Positions 1-10,408 of a stretch of DNA of 64,000 bases are shown here, one piece after another (within the stretch, counting starts at the first letter, position 1; each line of letters opens with the position of its first letter). The notes under the pieces are model-generated. The model had not been told where the DNA came from. It searched no databases and worked only from the letters and a program-made list of their open reading frames with translations. Source of the stretch: Lampris incognitus (lineage: Eukaryota > Chordata > Actinopteri > Lampriformes > Lampridae); assembly GCF_029633865.1 (NCBI RefSeq), contig NC_079216.1, positions 66,458,978-66,522,977 on the forward strand. Direction: 5' to 3'. A program made the translations under genes and the position numbers.

Positions 1-141
1 TTTATTATTATTATATATTGTCAGAAATATGAGGCAGAAAGAAGGCGTCTGACTCAAAATCTCAGGAAAATAAAAGTACAATTTGATTTAGTAGATATTC
101 TACAGAAGAATTCAACTGAGTGTTTAAAATCTTGTTTCGGT

Positions 142-566
142 CCCTTTCACACTTGAAAGTCCAAACCAAGGTCTGAACCAGAGTCTGGTTCTGGTGCTTT
201 CACATCTGTTATTTTATAGTCATTAGGTTCAGGACTTTTGCTTTCATACCAGCGGACCTTGACTTGAACTTTTGGCTCGTTGTTGCCAGGCGCGCTCGCT
301 GTTGCTAGGTGCGCTTGCTGTTGCTAGGTGTTACTGTTTGTGTTTGTTTTATCACTTCCTATGATTGATCCGAAAGTCCGAACCTTTGATTTCACATTAG
401 ACATTCATGAACCTTGGTCTGAACCGAGACCACCTCCTGAGCTTGGACCAAAGACCGAGTCTTTGATCCCTGTACCCTGGTCCAAGAGGTTTCACACCTG
501 GCAATCTGGTTCGGACTTTTCTGGAAAGTCTGAAAGTCCGGACTAAACAACATAAGTGTGAAAGGG
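142..566. mobile_element. Non-autonomous DNA element (MITE-like) with 13-bp terminal inverted repeats
   Basis: The left end reads CCCTTTCACACTT (142-154) and the right end is its exact reverse complement (554-566). The interior is built of short motifs around GTCCGAACC/GGTCTGAACC and has no meaningful coding capacity. The flanking 8 bp (134-141 and 567-574) do not match, so no target duplication is supported and the superfamily is open. It abuts the CDK2-like pseudogene fragment directly on its right. Confidence 0.5.
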
Positions 567-571
567 ATTGT

Positions 572-858
572 ATGGATTGTAATTCAGCATTTGCCCAAGC
601 AGATCTCTCCCGTCTTCACCAAGAAGAGGCGCCGCTTTGGATAAGTCTTGCTGAGCCCATTTGGGGAAAGATGGCTTGTAGTCTGGCATGGATGTGACAC
701 CTGGCCAGACGGTGTCATCTGTTGTGCCCAAGGTGCGGAAGATACAGAATAGGTGGTTGATCTCCGAGTCAGCTGGAAACAGGGCCCTCCTGGTGATCAT
801 TGCTCTATACACCACTCCATATGTCCCCTCGCCCGTCTTTTCCACTTTCTGAAACGAG
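572..858 (-). pseudogene. CDK2-like kinase pseudogene fragment with a large internal deletion
   Basis: Read on the minus strand, the N-terminal kinase motif [18 protein letters not shown] (glycine-rich loop GEGTYG) is joined directly to [13 protein letters not shown], followed by [20 protein letters not shown] and [15 protein letters not shown]. In CDK2 these two blocks are separated by roughly 150 residues holding the catalytic loop and activation segment, so the fragment cannot be a kinase. The frame then runs through QMLNYNP into the neighbouring MITE. No start codon is evident before FQKVEK. It is probably a processed or rearranged copy of cdk2; a duplicated genomic fragment is the alternative. 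The CDK2 match is by recognition of the family sequence. Confidence 0.75.
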
Positions 859-1640
859 GTTCAGTTTCTTTACTGCAAGGTACTTATTATCCTTCCATTA
901 TTCCTTCAATGTGTGGAAGAGTTTGCTTCACTGAAGCCATAAAAACAACAAGGCTGTCCGTACTCGTTTTCATAGTGAGTTTACCACTTCTCCATATGTT
1001 GTAGTAGCTTACTGGTCCCAGTTCGATCAGAATACTCCGTGGGGGAAAAAAAACTATCTCTTAGATATTTTCTCACAAAGTAAAGGAGGTTTCCTTTAAA
1101 ATGATTCACAGATGTTATCCAGTTAAGCAATTTCTTTCTAAATATTGAGATATATAAATCCATTATGCTTGTTTTGTTCTCTCCATCCAGAAACAACATC
1201 ACATATCTGTTGGCACCGCCGGTATATGAAACAACTGTGGCAAGACATATCAGTGTTCATTAGAGAGAAGCTGTTGGACAACTTCTGAGTTATTTTATAT
1301 ATATATTTGTTTGATTTTCATACTTAGGATATGAATTTGAAGAAAAAAAAATGCTTTCGTGATTAACCCCATTCTCTTTCTGGCAAAATTTTCACATCCA
1401 CCGATGCAAGTTTTCTAAAAGGACTCCGCTTTACAGTGTTTTCACAGAGGACTTGGAACATTACATGCACACAATGTCTTTAAGTTACAATATGAAGGCT
1501 GTAAAAACAACGACTTAATTTAATTACTTTTTGTTACAGAAACAAAATAGCCTTGCTGGGTATATTACGGTTATTTTTCTTTTCTTTATTTCTTTATTGT
1601 ATCTATTTTTCACCCCCTGGCATTTATGTTCTTGATTGTT
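859..1640. other. Intergenic stretch, nothing recognised
   Basis: AT-rich DNA without a convincing reading frame, repeat ends or tandem array. A short minus-strand stretch at about 860-895 could read as a kinase-like AVKKLNL, but it is too short to support. Confidence 0.4.
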
Positions 1641-2701
1641 CTTATGTTTTATTTGTAGATTTAGAGAAAGCACATGACAGGGTGCCGAGAGAGGAGGTGT
1701 GGTATTGTATGAGGAAGTCGGGAGTAGCAGAGAAGTATCTAGGAGTGGTGCAGGATATGTATGAGGGAAGTGTGACAGTGGTGAGGTGTGCGGTTGGAAT
1801 GACAGATGGGTTCAAGGTGGAGGTGGGATTACATCAAGGATCGGCTCTGAGCCCTTTCTTGTTCGCAGTGGTGATGGACAGGTTGACGGACAAGATCAGG
1901 CAGGACTCTCCATGGACGATGATGTTTGCGGATGACATTGTGATCTGTAGCAAGAGTAGGGTGCAGGTAGAGGAGAGCCTGGAGAGGTGGAGGTATGTAC
2001 TGGAGAGAAGAGGAATGAAAGTCAGTAGGAGCAAGACGGAATACCTATGTGTGAATGAGAGGGAGGACAGTGGAATGGTGAGGATGCAAGGAGTGGAGGT
2101 GATGAAGATGTATTAGTTTAAATACTTGGGGTCAACTGTCCAAAGTAACACGGAGTGCACAAGAGAGGTGAAGAAGAGAGTGCAGACAGGGTGGAGTGGG
2201 TGGAGAAGAGTGTCAGGAGTGATGTGTGACAGAAGGGTACCAGCAAGAGTTAAAGGGAAGGTTTACAAGATGGTAGTGAGACCAGCTATGTTATATGGTT
2301 TGGAGACTGTGGCACTGATGAAAAGACAGGAAGTGGAGCTGGAGGTGGCAGAGATGAAGATGATAAGATTTTCACTGGGAGTGATGAAGAAGGACAGGAT
2401 TAGGAACGAGTATATTAGAGGGACAGCTCAGGTTGGACGGTTTGGAGTCAAAGCAAGAGAGGCAAGATTGAGATGGTTTGGACATGTGTGGAGGAGAGAT
2501 GCTGGGTATACTGGGAGAAGGATGCTGAATATGGAGCTGCCAGGGAAGAGGAGAAGAGGAAGGCCAAAGAGGAGGTTTATGGATGTGGTGAGGGAGGACA
2601 TGCAGGTGGCTGGTGTGACAGAGGAAGATGCAGAGGACAGGAAGAGATGGAAACAGATGATCTGCTGTGGCGCCCCCTAACGGGAGCAGCCGAAAGTTGT
2701 A
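1641..2701 (+). mobile_element. 5'-truncated RTE-like LINE, reverse transcriptase fragment (copy 1)
   Basis: A non-LTR retrotransposon reverse transcriptase C-terminal half. The frame begins near FVDLEKAHDRVPREEVW, continues with GLHQGSALSPFLFAVV and the catalytic FADDIV (about 1925-1942), and ends [13 protein letters not shown] at 2680. The frame is open except for one nonsense codon at 2114-2116, where the other copies have a sense codon in ...[11 protein letters not shown]. The 3' end is CGGGAGCAGCCGAAAG followed by a degenerate TTG/AGT tail. Similar copies lie at 36382-37152 (minus) and 46526-46993 (plus). The endonuclease domain and 5' end are missing. The clade is assigned by resemblance to RTE/BovB-type fish elements and is not certain. 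Confidence 0.85.
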
Positions 2702-3239
2702 GTGTTGTGTTTGTCTGTGTTAATACATTCAATTAGCCCGATAGACAGCGAATTAAATCCTAAACACGTGTTCAACTCTTTGCTGTCTTTACCAGAAGAA
2801 CTCCCGGCATATAATGCGTCTTCTCATGACGTCCTCACTACGGGTACTGACAGGTGTCAAACAACTAACCAATACATGCCAAGTTGTAGTAATTGTTCTT
2901 ATAATGTCTGTAAGTTCACGAATGTGGCCATTAAAATGTTTTGAACTAAAAAAGAAAGAAAAAAGAATCGGTCTAAGAGCTGCCGACAGGGGTCCGACAA
3001 GTGCCCCGGCCTCAGCATGCGGTACGTGAACGTCAGTCAGCACGTTATCGTCACAACACGTGTCGTGCTGCTAAATACGACGTCCTCATTTATTCTTAGT
3101 GGCAGATTTCTCTTGGTGAATGTCTGGGAACATTTGCATGTGTGAACGAATCAAACATGTGCTACATTTTCTAGATAGTTTTACGAGGCAACACGTACAT
3201 GTCTGACATGTTTCTAGCAACAAAAGTGGTGGTTTGGTG
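2702..3239. other. Intergenic stretch, nothing recognised
   Basis: Mixed-composition DNA between the RTE-like LINE and the hAT element. No gene, tandem array or element ends were seen. Confidence 0.4.
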
Positions 3240-3247
3240 GTGTAGTT

Positions 3248-4383
3248 CAGTGGTTCTCAACCTTCTTGGAGTCCTGGACCCCCTGCGTATTTTTGATCGA
3301 CCCTGAGGACCCCTCCACCTGATCTTGGGGGAGGGGGGTTGCCATTTGTAGAAACAGTAGAAACTGCATTTTAAATTGCATTATAGCATTTATTCACTCT
3401 TTGGGGCAAAAATAAGAGCTTTCAGTTGTAACTTAGATATAGTTAACAAAACAGAATTCTTATGCAGTAACTTTCAGATATATGTAACAAAACAGAATAT
3501 GTATTCAGTAACTTTCAGATATGTGTAACAAAACAGAATATGTATTCAGTAACTTTCAGATATATGTAACAAAACAGAATATGTATTCAGTAACTTTCAG
3601 ATATATGTAACAAAACAGAATATGTATTCAGTAACTTTCAGATATATGTAACAAAACAGAATATGTATTCAGTAACTTTCAGATATATGTAACAAAACAA
3701 TATGTATTCAGTAACTTTCAGATATATGTAACAAAACAGAATATGTATTCAGTAACTTTCAGATATGTGTAACAGAACAGAATATGTATTCAGTAACTTT
3801 CAGATATATGTAACAAAACAGAATATGTATTCAGTAACTTTCAGATATATATAACAAAACAGAATATGTATTCAGTAACTTTCAGATAGATGTAACAAAA
3901 CAGAATATGTATTCAGTAACTTTCAGATAGATGTAACAAAACAGAATATGTATTCAGTAACTTTCAGATATATGTAACAACACAGAATATGTATTCAGTA
4001 ACTTTCAGATATATGTAACAAAACAGAATATGTATTCAGTAACTTTCAGATAGATGTAACAAAACAGAATATGTATTCAGTAACTTTCAGATATATGTAA
4101 CAACAGAATTTTTATGCAGTAACGTTTAACAATGCAAACGGGAGCGAGATCTCTTATTAAAATACAATACATTACACTTGTGAAACAGATGTAATTAGAG
4201 AAAAAAGTCCTGTTACCCTTTATAGTTTAGGTAGATAAAGGTCTCAGTCACATTTGAGTAAAATAATCCTATTTCTATAAATGTCATAGGATCTTTTTTT
4301 TAAAGATATTTTATTTTCACGGACCCCTTGCAATTACACCACGGACCACTAGGGGTCCGCGGACCCCCGGTTGAGAACCACTG
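3248..4383. mobile_element. Non-autonomous hAT-type transposon with perfect 15-bp TIRs and 8-bp target duplication
   Basis: The left terminus CAGTGGTTCTCAACC (3248-3262) is repeated exactly, inverted, at 4369-4383. The 8-bp sequence GTGTAGTT flanks both sides (3240-3247 and 4384-4391). An 8-bp duplication with CAG-type termini is diagnostic of the hAT superfamily. Beyond the TIRs both ends share GGACCCC-rich subterminal motifs. There is no transposase; the centre is a 41-bp tandem array (3429-4120). Exact target duplications and TIRs suggest a fairly recent insertion. It lies about 0.7 kb upstream of the rabl2 start codon. Confidence 0.9.
3429..4120. repeat. 41-bp minisatellite inside the hAT element, about 17 copies
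   Basis: Tandem units begin CAGTAACTTTCAGATATATG and continue with TAACAAAACAGAATATGTATT. Copies differ by single substitutions (GATATATG/GATAGATG/GATATGTG) and rare 1-2 bp deletions. Both array edges lie inside the transposon, so the array expanded within the element or came with it. Confidence 0.9.
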
Positions 4384-4391
4384 GTGTAGTT

Positions 4392-5098
4392 GCCGACATT
4401 GTGGACGAGGACAATCAAGTCCCACAGCGCAGCTGACCGCGGCTGGAGCCTGATACATGTGCGGAGCGGACGCGCTTTTTTTTTACAGGCACCTCTGAAG
4501 ACAGCCGTGCTCATTCAGGGATCCTTCCGGCGTCCCGTTGCATAGTGACCAAAGACTGCCGCGAAGAACACGCGTCCTGCGCTATTTAAGCTGACTCGGT
4601 AGCTGTGCGTTTTCCACGATGACGTGTTTAGACGTGCGTGGAGAATGGTGAAGATAAGCTGCGTTACTCTGAACAGCCGTTGCTCTTTAATGGCGTCGTC
4701 GTCAGCGAAGTCGAAAGAATCGGAGCTAGTTTTTAGCTAGCTAGCTTGCCGTTAGCCTCGTTTGTGCGGGTTGACGGCTCACTGACGCTACAGGACTCGT
4801 TGGCTAGAGACGTTTCCCAGACAACCGTTTAATTGTGGCTGTGCTGATGTCACGTTTAGTTAACGTTGGATTCGGTGACACGAGCAGAGACGGGCCAGCG
4901 AGACGCCCAGCCCTAAAGCAGACCGCCCAGCGTGCACCTTAGCCAGGCGTCCCCGAGCTAGCTACCGGGAAGGCTGACGGGGGACAGCGGCAGCACTCCA
5001 GGGGTGTGGCCGGGCTGGTCCTTCACCTTAGCCGGTTAAGCGAGTGGTTTGGTGGGACGTGAGTTAGTTTGACTCCTCGTTACTGAGGGGGGAGGACG
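4392..5098 (+). promoter_or_regulatory. CpG-rich region upstream of rabl2, probable promoter and 5' UTR
   Basis: This stretch is visibly richer in CG dinucleotides than its flanks and runs straight into the rabl2 start codon, as expected of a CpG-island housekeeping promoter. No confident TATA box or transcription start can be read from the sequence. The hAT element ends at its upstream edge, so proximal regulatory DNA may be shortened or altered there. Confidence 0.5.
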
Positions 5099-7896
5099 AT
5101 GGCTGGCGATGATGGCGGCATACCAGAGCTGGACCAGGGGAAGTATGACGCGGACGAACAAGTGAAGATCATCTGTTTGGGAGACAGCGCAGTTGGGAAA
5201 TCAAAGTAGACGTTTACTTTTACTTTCTACCCAGAAAGCTTCTCAAAGTATTTATTGTTGCGTACTGGCATTTATACCGTGAACCGCAGTGTTTACTGTC
5301 CTGTTTAATCCACTGTGTTTTTGTTATTTGTGGTGTTGTCCCTAAATTATCCTCTTGTGTGTCTTTTAGGCTGATGGAGAGGTTCCTCCTTGATGAATTG
5401 TATCCTTTTCTTATTTAAGTTTTAATGTTACTGTCTAGTTAAGTAAAACAAGATCTTGGATTAATATTCATTCATTCATTTGTTAATTCAAATGATACAA
5501 ATTTATGTATACTTACCATCACCTTGCTTACAGCTATAGGGTTTAATATTAAGATGAAGTTGGCGTGCCTCTGAAAAGGTAAATCTTGCGTATTGTTCTT
5601 TAACTCTTGTCGCAGTCGTCCACAACAGCTGTCCACGTACGCCCTGACTCTCTACAACCACACAGCTGTTGTAGGAAACAAAACTGTAATGGTCGGTGGG
5701 TATTAACATGCTTTACTTTTGGCTTTGCTGACAATGGCTGGTAAATAAATTGTGTGCTGTTATAAAAGCTGGAGAACTTGAATCTAGAGAGATACCATAT
5801 AAGTTGGTATTTTCGACATTTTTGCAAGGTTTCGTTTTCTCACACAGATTTCTGGGACACAGCTGGCCAAGAGAGGTTCCAGAGCATGCATCCTTCATAT
5901 TACCATAAAGCGCATGCTTGTATCATGGTAGGACACCATACCTGTGGAAAATACAGCTGTTGACCTTGCTAGATGCCAGACTTTTAGCAATGTTGGCTGA
6001 GCTATTTTATTTTATTTTATTTTTTTCCCCCCAAGGTTTTCGACATTCAAAGAAAGATCACTTACAAGAACCTGGCCAACTGGTATAAGGAGCTGAGAGA
6101 GTACAGACCAGAGATACCATGTTGTGTGGTTGCCAACAAAATCGATGGTGGGTCTGGGTCCTATTACAGATCATATGCATTGTTAATCTTAAGAGTGTGT
6201 GATAGGTGAGAAAAATGTGTTGCGTCACTAGAAGTTTTGAATACAAAAAGATTACCTGAAGAAACAACTTCCTGCTATCAAAATGCATCTGCAGCAGTCT
6301 TGTTGTTTTTAGTTATTGTGAAACAAAAGCACAAATGCTTGAATGCAATTTCTGTTGGTATATTTACGAGAGATGGCATTGCAATTTCTTTTTCTGCAGC
6401 TGACTTGAAGGTGACACAGAAGAGCTTCAACTTTGGCAAAAAGCAGGGACTTCCATTCTACTTTGTATCAGCTGCTGACGGAACCAATGTAGTAAAGGTG
6501 AAACTCTTAGATGATGTAGCACTGTGTGCCTTTCTCTTTTTCTCTTTCTTACACACACACACACACACACATTGAAATTTTTGTTTTTTGGAGATTTTTT
6601 CCCCCCCTTTTCCCCCCCAATTGTACCTGGTCAATTACCCCACTCTTCTGAGCCGTCCTGGTCGCTGCTCCACCCCCTCTACCGATCCGGGGAGGGCTGC
6701 AAACTACCACATGCCTCCTCCGATACATGTGGAGTCACCAGCTGCTTCTTTTCACCTGACAGTGAGGAGTTTCACCAGGGGACATAGCATGTGGGGGGAT
6801 CATGCTGTTCCCCCTCCCCCCTGAACAGGCGCCCCGACCGACCAGAGGAGGTGCTAGTGCAGCGACCAGGACACATACCCACATCCGTCTGTCTGTAGGA
6901 CACCCAACCAAGCCGGAGGTAACACGGAGATTCGAACCGGTGGTCTCTGTGTTGGTAGGCAACGGAATAGACTGCCACGCCACCCAGATGCCAGACACAT
7001 TGGAATTTGATCATAGTAGTAAGATCTATGCTGTTTCCAGATAATTTTTTTCTGTAGTTCAATCATTTATGTAAGGGTACAAATGTCAAGCACATCTTCA
7101 GTATCGACAGCCTCAGGTCTGTATCGAAGTGCTTATTAGCCAAAGTAAAAACTACGTATTAGATTCACTGGTATACTCTGAAGATCACAAGAACCGCCAA
7201 AATGAATTTAAAGTTATTAACATGATGTGCCTTGAAAATAGATGTTCAGAGAGATGATCAAAAGAGCGGTGGACTACAAGCAAAATCCCAGCGACTTCAT
7301 GGATGAAGTGTTGCAAGAATTAGAGGTAGATTACCGTTTATCCTCCCTAAGTAAAAAACACTGTTCTTAATGTGTGGTATTTTCTTGAGTTAATGTAGAT
7401 TTACAAATCCCAGCTGAACCCCGACTGTTTACTGATAAAAATGAAATCGCCATTTAATATTTAGTTTAAGAAATCTGACGTCTTTATTTCTTCCGGTGTT
7501 GATTTTTGGGGTCGAGGAAATTCTCTCATTTGTTTTTAATGTGATATATCTTTCACAGTTATTGTATAACATATAGTATCTTTCAGTTATTGTATTACAG
7601 TTGCAGACATTCTACTCAAAACTTCACATGAATTAACATGCATTAATTCATGACATGCACAGCACGCATGAATGAACTATTCTCTGAGTCTGTGAATCAC
7701 ATGATAATTCCATGTTTAATCAGAAGAATAGATTGTTGTTGAATTACCAACTAAAAAGCCTTGAAAAGAAAACTGACGAAACCAAATCTGTTTTGCTCTT
7801 GTCCCCATCCCGTAGAACTTTGAACTGGAGACAAAGGAAAACACTTCTAATGCGGCTGAGAACGGACTGAAGGCTGAGAGCCCGGAAATGATCTGA
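5099..7896 (+). CDS. rabl2: rabl2, Rab-like small GTPase of the ciliary base; complete eight-exon gene
   Basis: The exons are 5099-5205, 5370-5399, 5616-5695, 5848-5927, 6036-6147, 6400-6497, 7242-7325 and 7816-7896 (672 nt, 223 residues plus stop). All introns are GT-AG. The protein has the G1 loop GDSAVGKS (28-35), switch II WDTAGQE (75-81), G4 NKID (133-136) and G5 SAA (160-162). These motifs, the leader ELDQGKYDAD and HPSYYHKAHACIM identify RABL2 (human 229 residues). The C-terminus ends SPEMI without prenylation cysteines, typical of RABL2 and unlike ordinary Rabs. RABL2 binds GTP, associates with CEP19 and IFT-B at the ciliary base and acts in intraflagellar transport and sperm tail function (family knowledge). 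Intron 2 has U12-type signals. Intron 6 carries a SINE. The gene is convergent with shank3, as in human. Confidence 0.97.
5400..5615 (+). other. rabl2: U12-type (minor spliceosome) GT-AG intron of rabl2
   Basis: The 5' splice site reads GTATCCTTTTC, a full match to the U12 donor consensus RTATCCTTT. Near the 3' end, TTCTTTAAC (5596-5604) differs by one base from the U12 branch-point consensus TTCCTTAAC and lies 11-13 nt before the AG at 5614-5615. Splicing here joins GATGAATT to TCGTCC and restores the expected RABL2 residues DEFRPQQLSTYAL, so the boundaries are fixed by the protein. The upstream exon is only 30 nt. Confidence 0.9.
6581..6994 (-). mobile_element. tRNA-derived SINE (family B) in rabl2 intron 6
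   Basis: In minus orientation the element starts with a tRNA-like head containing CCGGTTCGAATCTCCGTG (B-box-like) and ends in a G/A-rich tail seen as T/C runs on the plus strand. Flanking 14-bp repeats ACACATTGAAATTT (6567-6580) and ACACATTGGAATTT (6995-7008) differ at one base and fit a target duplication. The same family recurs at least seven more times in the window. Confidence 0.85.
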
Positions 7897-8122
7897 GAGG
7901 AATTCCGTGAGTTTCTAGGCCATCTCCTCGTGTTACCGACATTTTATGTTACACCACACAGGAAGTGTCCAAACTGGAACAACTGATGCTTAACGTAGCC
8001 TCTGCTTTTGGTTAACCTGATGGGATTCTCGTGAGCACAGACTCTACATTGGTAGTTCTCTGACTGTCAGTGACCAGTCAGACCAGTCAAGCCAATTAAT
8101 TTTTGTAATGTGATTTTGGCAG

Positions 8123-8360
8123 TAGGGTGGCACGGTGACGCAGTAGTTAGCGCGGTCGCCTCACAGCAAGAAGGTTCTGGGTTCGAGCCCCGGGGTAGTC
8201 CAACCTTTGAGGTCATCCCGGGTCGTCCTCTGTGTGGAGTTTGCATGTTCTCCCCGTGTCTGCGTGGGTTTCCTCCGGGGGCTTCTGTTTCCTCCCACAG
8301 TCCAAAGACATGTAGGTCAGGTGAATCAGCCGTACTAAATTGTCCCTAGGTGTGAATGTG

Positions 8361-8400
<40 letters not shown>

Positions 8401-8525
8401 GGCCCTGTGTGATGGCCTGGCGGCCTCTCCAGGGTGTCTCCCTGCCTGCCGCCCAATGACAGCTGGGATAGGCTCCAGCATCCCCGCAACCCTGAGAGCA
8501 GGATAAGTGGTTCGGATAATGGATG
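8123..8525 (+). mobile_element. Full-length V-SINE (DANA-like) with target duplication
   Basis: The tRNA-like head (GGTGGCACGGTGACGCAGTA, then GGTTCTGGGTTCGAGCCCC) is followed by the conserved V-SINE core (GTGTGGAGTTTGCATGTTCT, TCCTCCCACAGTCCAAAGAC), an internal (GT)n run and a LINE-like 3' end closing in GGATAATGGATGG. Flanks GATTTTGGCAG (8112-8122) and GATTTTGGAAG (8526-8536) are a near-perfect target duplication. It lies in the probable 3' UTR or downstream region of rabl2. Confidence 0.88.
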
Positions 8526-8536
8526 GATTTTGGAAG

Positions 8537-9920
8537 TTTTGGCCCATTATCTCCTCACATGTACATGTTTAGCATTATCACTGTTGAAAATGAACAAAAG
8601 TGGATGTCTTGTCACATTGCTCAGTCCCCCATCGCCCCGCCCACTGAAGCTGGTAGGGAGAAATAACTTGTTTGGACACTTGGGACACTAACCTGGTTTT
8701 GCATCGAGCTGCTCTACTGTCAAACGTTGTTTAGGTCGCCTTTTGCTTGTAAACTTGTCTGTCAAATGTATCTTTTGTAATACTTAGTAGAGAGCGGTGG
8801 AAAACACTACAGCAGACATGTTAAATGTTTACTTATGAGAAAACATGATTTTGTGTACAGTATGAATAATGTGAACTGTGGAAAACGTTCATTTGGACAC
8901 GAACACACACACAGAGCGAGCTGTGGTTGTGCACCGTCTTGCTGCTCTTGGTGAGCTTTGTGTCTGGTCATGTGTGCAATAATGATGGGGGGCTACGTCC
9001 GTCGGCTGCTACCGTTGCATCAATATCTTAGTGAAAAGCCATGGACCTCATTTAGTGTCTTTAACATGATTATTGAATGTACTACTCAAACATCATGATT
9101 TTAATGTTTTTTTGTCTTGGCAGTACCATAATTTTTTTTTTTTTTTTAGAACAAAACCAGTGATTCTGGCCCAGTAAGACAGATCTGTATTTGAGTCAAC
9201 AGTGTGCATGATATGAAGTCCTATATTTCCTGTATCTTACTCTGAGAGGCTTTGTTATTCTGTTAGGCAGTAATATACATTTTTACTGGAACATAGCTGT
9301 TAAGAATACCAGTACCTCATCTTGTGCATGTGTTTGAGACCCCAGGGGCCTCGTATCAGTCGTTACTATGGGCAGATGTGTTCTTACACACCCACGGGAT
9401 TTTTTAGCCCTGAAGTTTGTCTCAGAGACCAGTGTAGAACCTGGGTAACCCCTGAATTCAGACCCCGATTGGCTAACAGCTTGTTGCAAGAGGTAGACCA
9501 TAGATGTTAGGAGGAAGGAATTACAAATAACCATCATGCTTTGCTGCTGACTGTCAGAGGGCTAAAAAAATGACATGGATGTGCAAGAACAAAGTTGCCC
9601 ATAGTAACGATTGCTACACGAGGCTCCAGAAAGCTGTCTGTTCTGTGCATTCAACCAAATCTCCTGCTTAGGACAGAGCGAGGGTCAGTGTGCCGGCTCT
9701 GGAGAGGTTTTCTTTGCTTACTTGACTTATTTTTACTCTTCATGTTGTGCGTAGCCGTGTCTGACTTTCAACCCAGGTACTTGTGAATATCCTACATGCG
9801 CTTTAATGGCATTAACTCTGAATAAACTGCACTGGAACATATCTCAGCCATATATCGACTCGCTGTTGCCGCTGACTTACATGACATTATGTGTACTTTA
9901 TCACTCGGTGTAGTTATTAA
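8537..9920. other. Downstream region of rabl2, probably 3' UTR in part
   Basis: No reading frame or repeat was recognised. Short poly(T) runs occur at about 9128-9147. The first canonical polyadenylation hexamer that I see on the plus strand after the rabl2 stop is near its end (9821). Confidence 0.4.
9821..9826 (+). terminator. rabl2: Candidate polyadenylation signal AATAAA for rabl2
   Basis: This is the first AATAAA noticed on the plus strand after the stop codon at 7896. It would imply a 1.9-kb 3' UTR carrying the V-SINE. Non-canonical signals closer to the stop are possible. Confidence 0.3.
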
Positions 9921-10408
9921 GGTAACAATAACTACACACTATGAAGCACTAGTTAAGTATTAGTAACTACTGAATTGATCATTTGTAAAGCAAGACATGC
10001 ACCAATGGGTAGTGTGTTAATAGATGTTTTATACTTATTAATACTGCAATTCATGATTAATTCCTGCACAAACGCACATGTAAATATTTTGTTAACCATG
10101 TATTTACACTTTCTAAAGGATCCTGTGATCCTTTAGACTTTTGTGAGTCTCAAGGTGCTGCTGGTCTTTCAGTCTCATGTGTAAATGCTTTGTAAGGCAA
10201 AGAGAGTCCTCACTTTACACGAGCTCATACACAATACTTCCCTAACAGCTAGTAACTACCTGAATTAATCATGAACTGCAGTATTAATAAGTATTTATAA
10301 ACATCTATTAACAAACACCTAACCATTGGTGCATGTCTTGCTTTACAAATGATGAACTCAGTAGTCACTAATACTTAACTAATGCTTCATTTGTGTAGTT
10401 ATTTTACC
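9921..10408. mobile_element. Foldback element with about 130-150 bp inverted arms
   Basis: The left arm (about 9921-10062, including AAAGCAAGACATGCACCAAT and AATACTGCAATTCATGATTA) is repeated inverted at about 10250-10408 with modest divergence. The outer ends share AATAACTACAC-type termini. The centre has further short inverted pairs. There is no coding content. It resembles a foldback MITE of undetermined superfamily. Confidence 0.7.

Noticed and set aside
2473-2736. Alternate-frame open frame in the RTE LINE (also seen in the copies at 36315 and 46737)
   Set aside because: It is a shadow frame of the conserved reverse transcriptase C-terminus; its conservation follows from the main frame.
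3429-4120. Regularly repeated unit resembling a CRISPR array
   Set aside because: Units are head-to-tail 41-bp copies without variable spacers, inside a eukaryotic hAT transposon.
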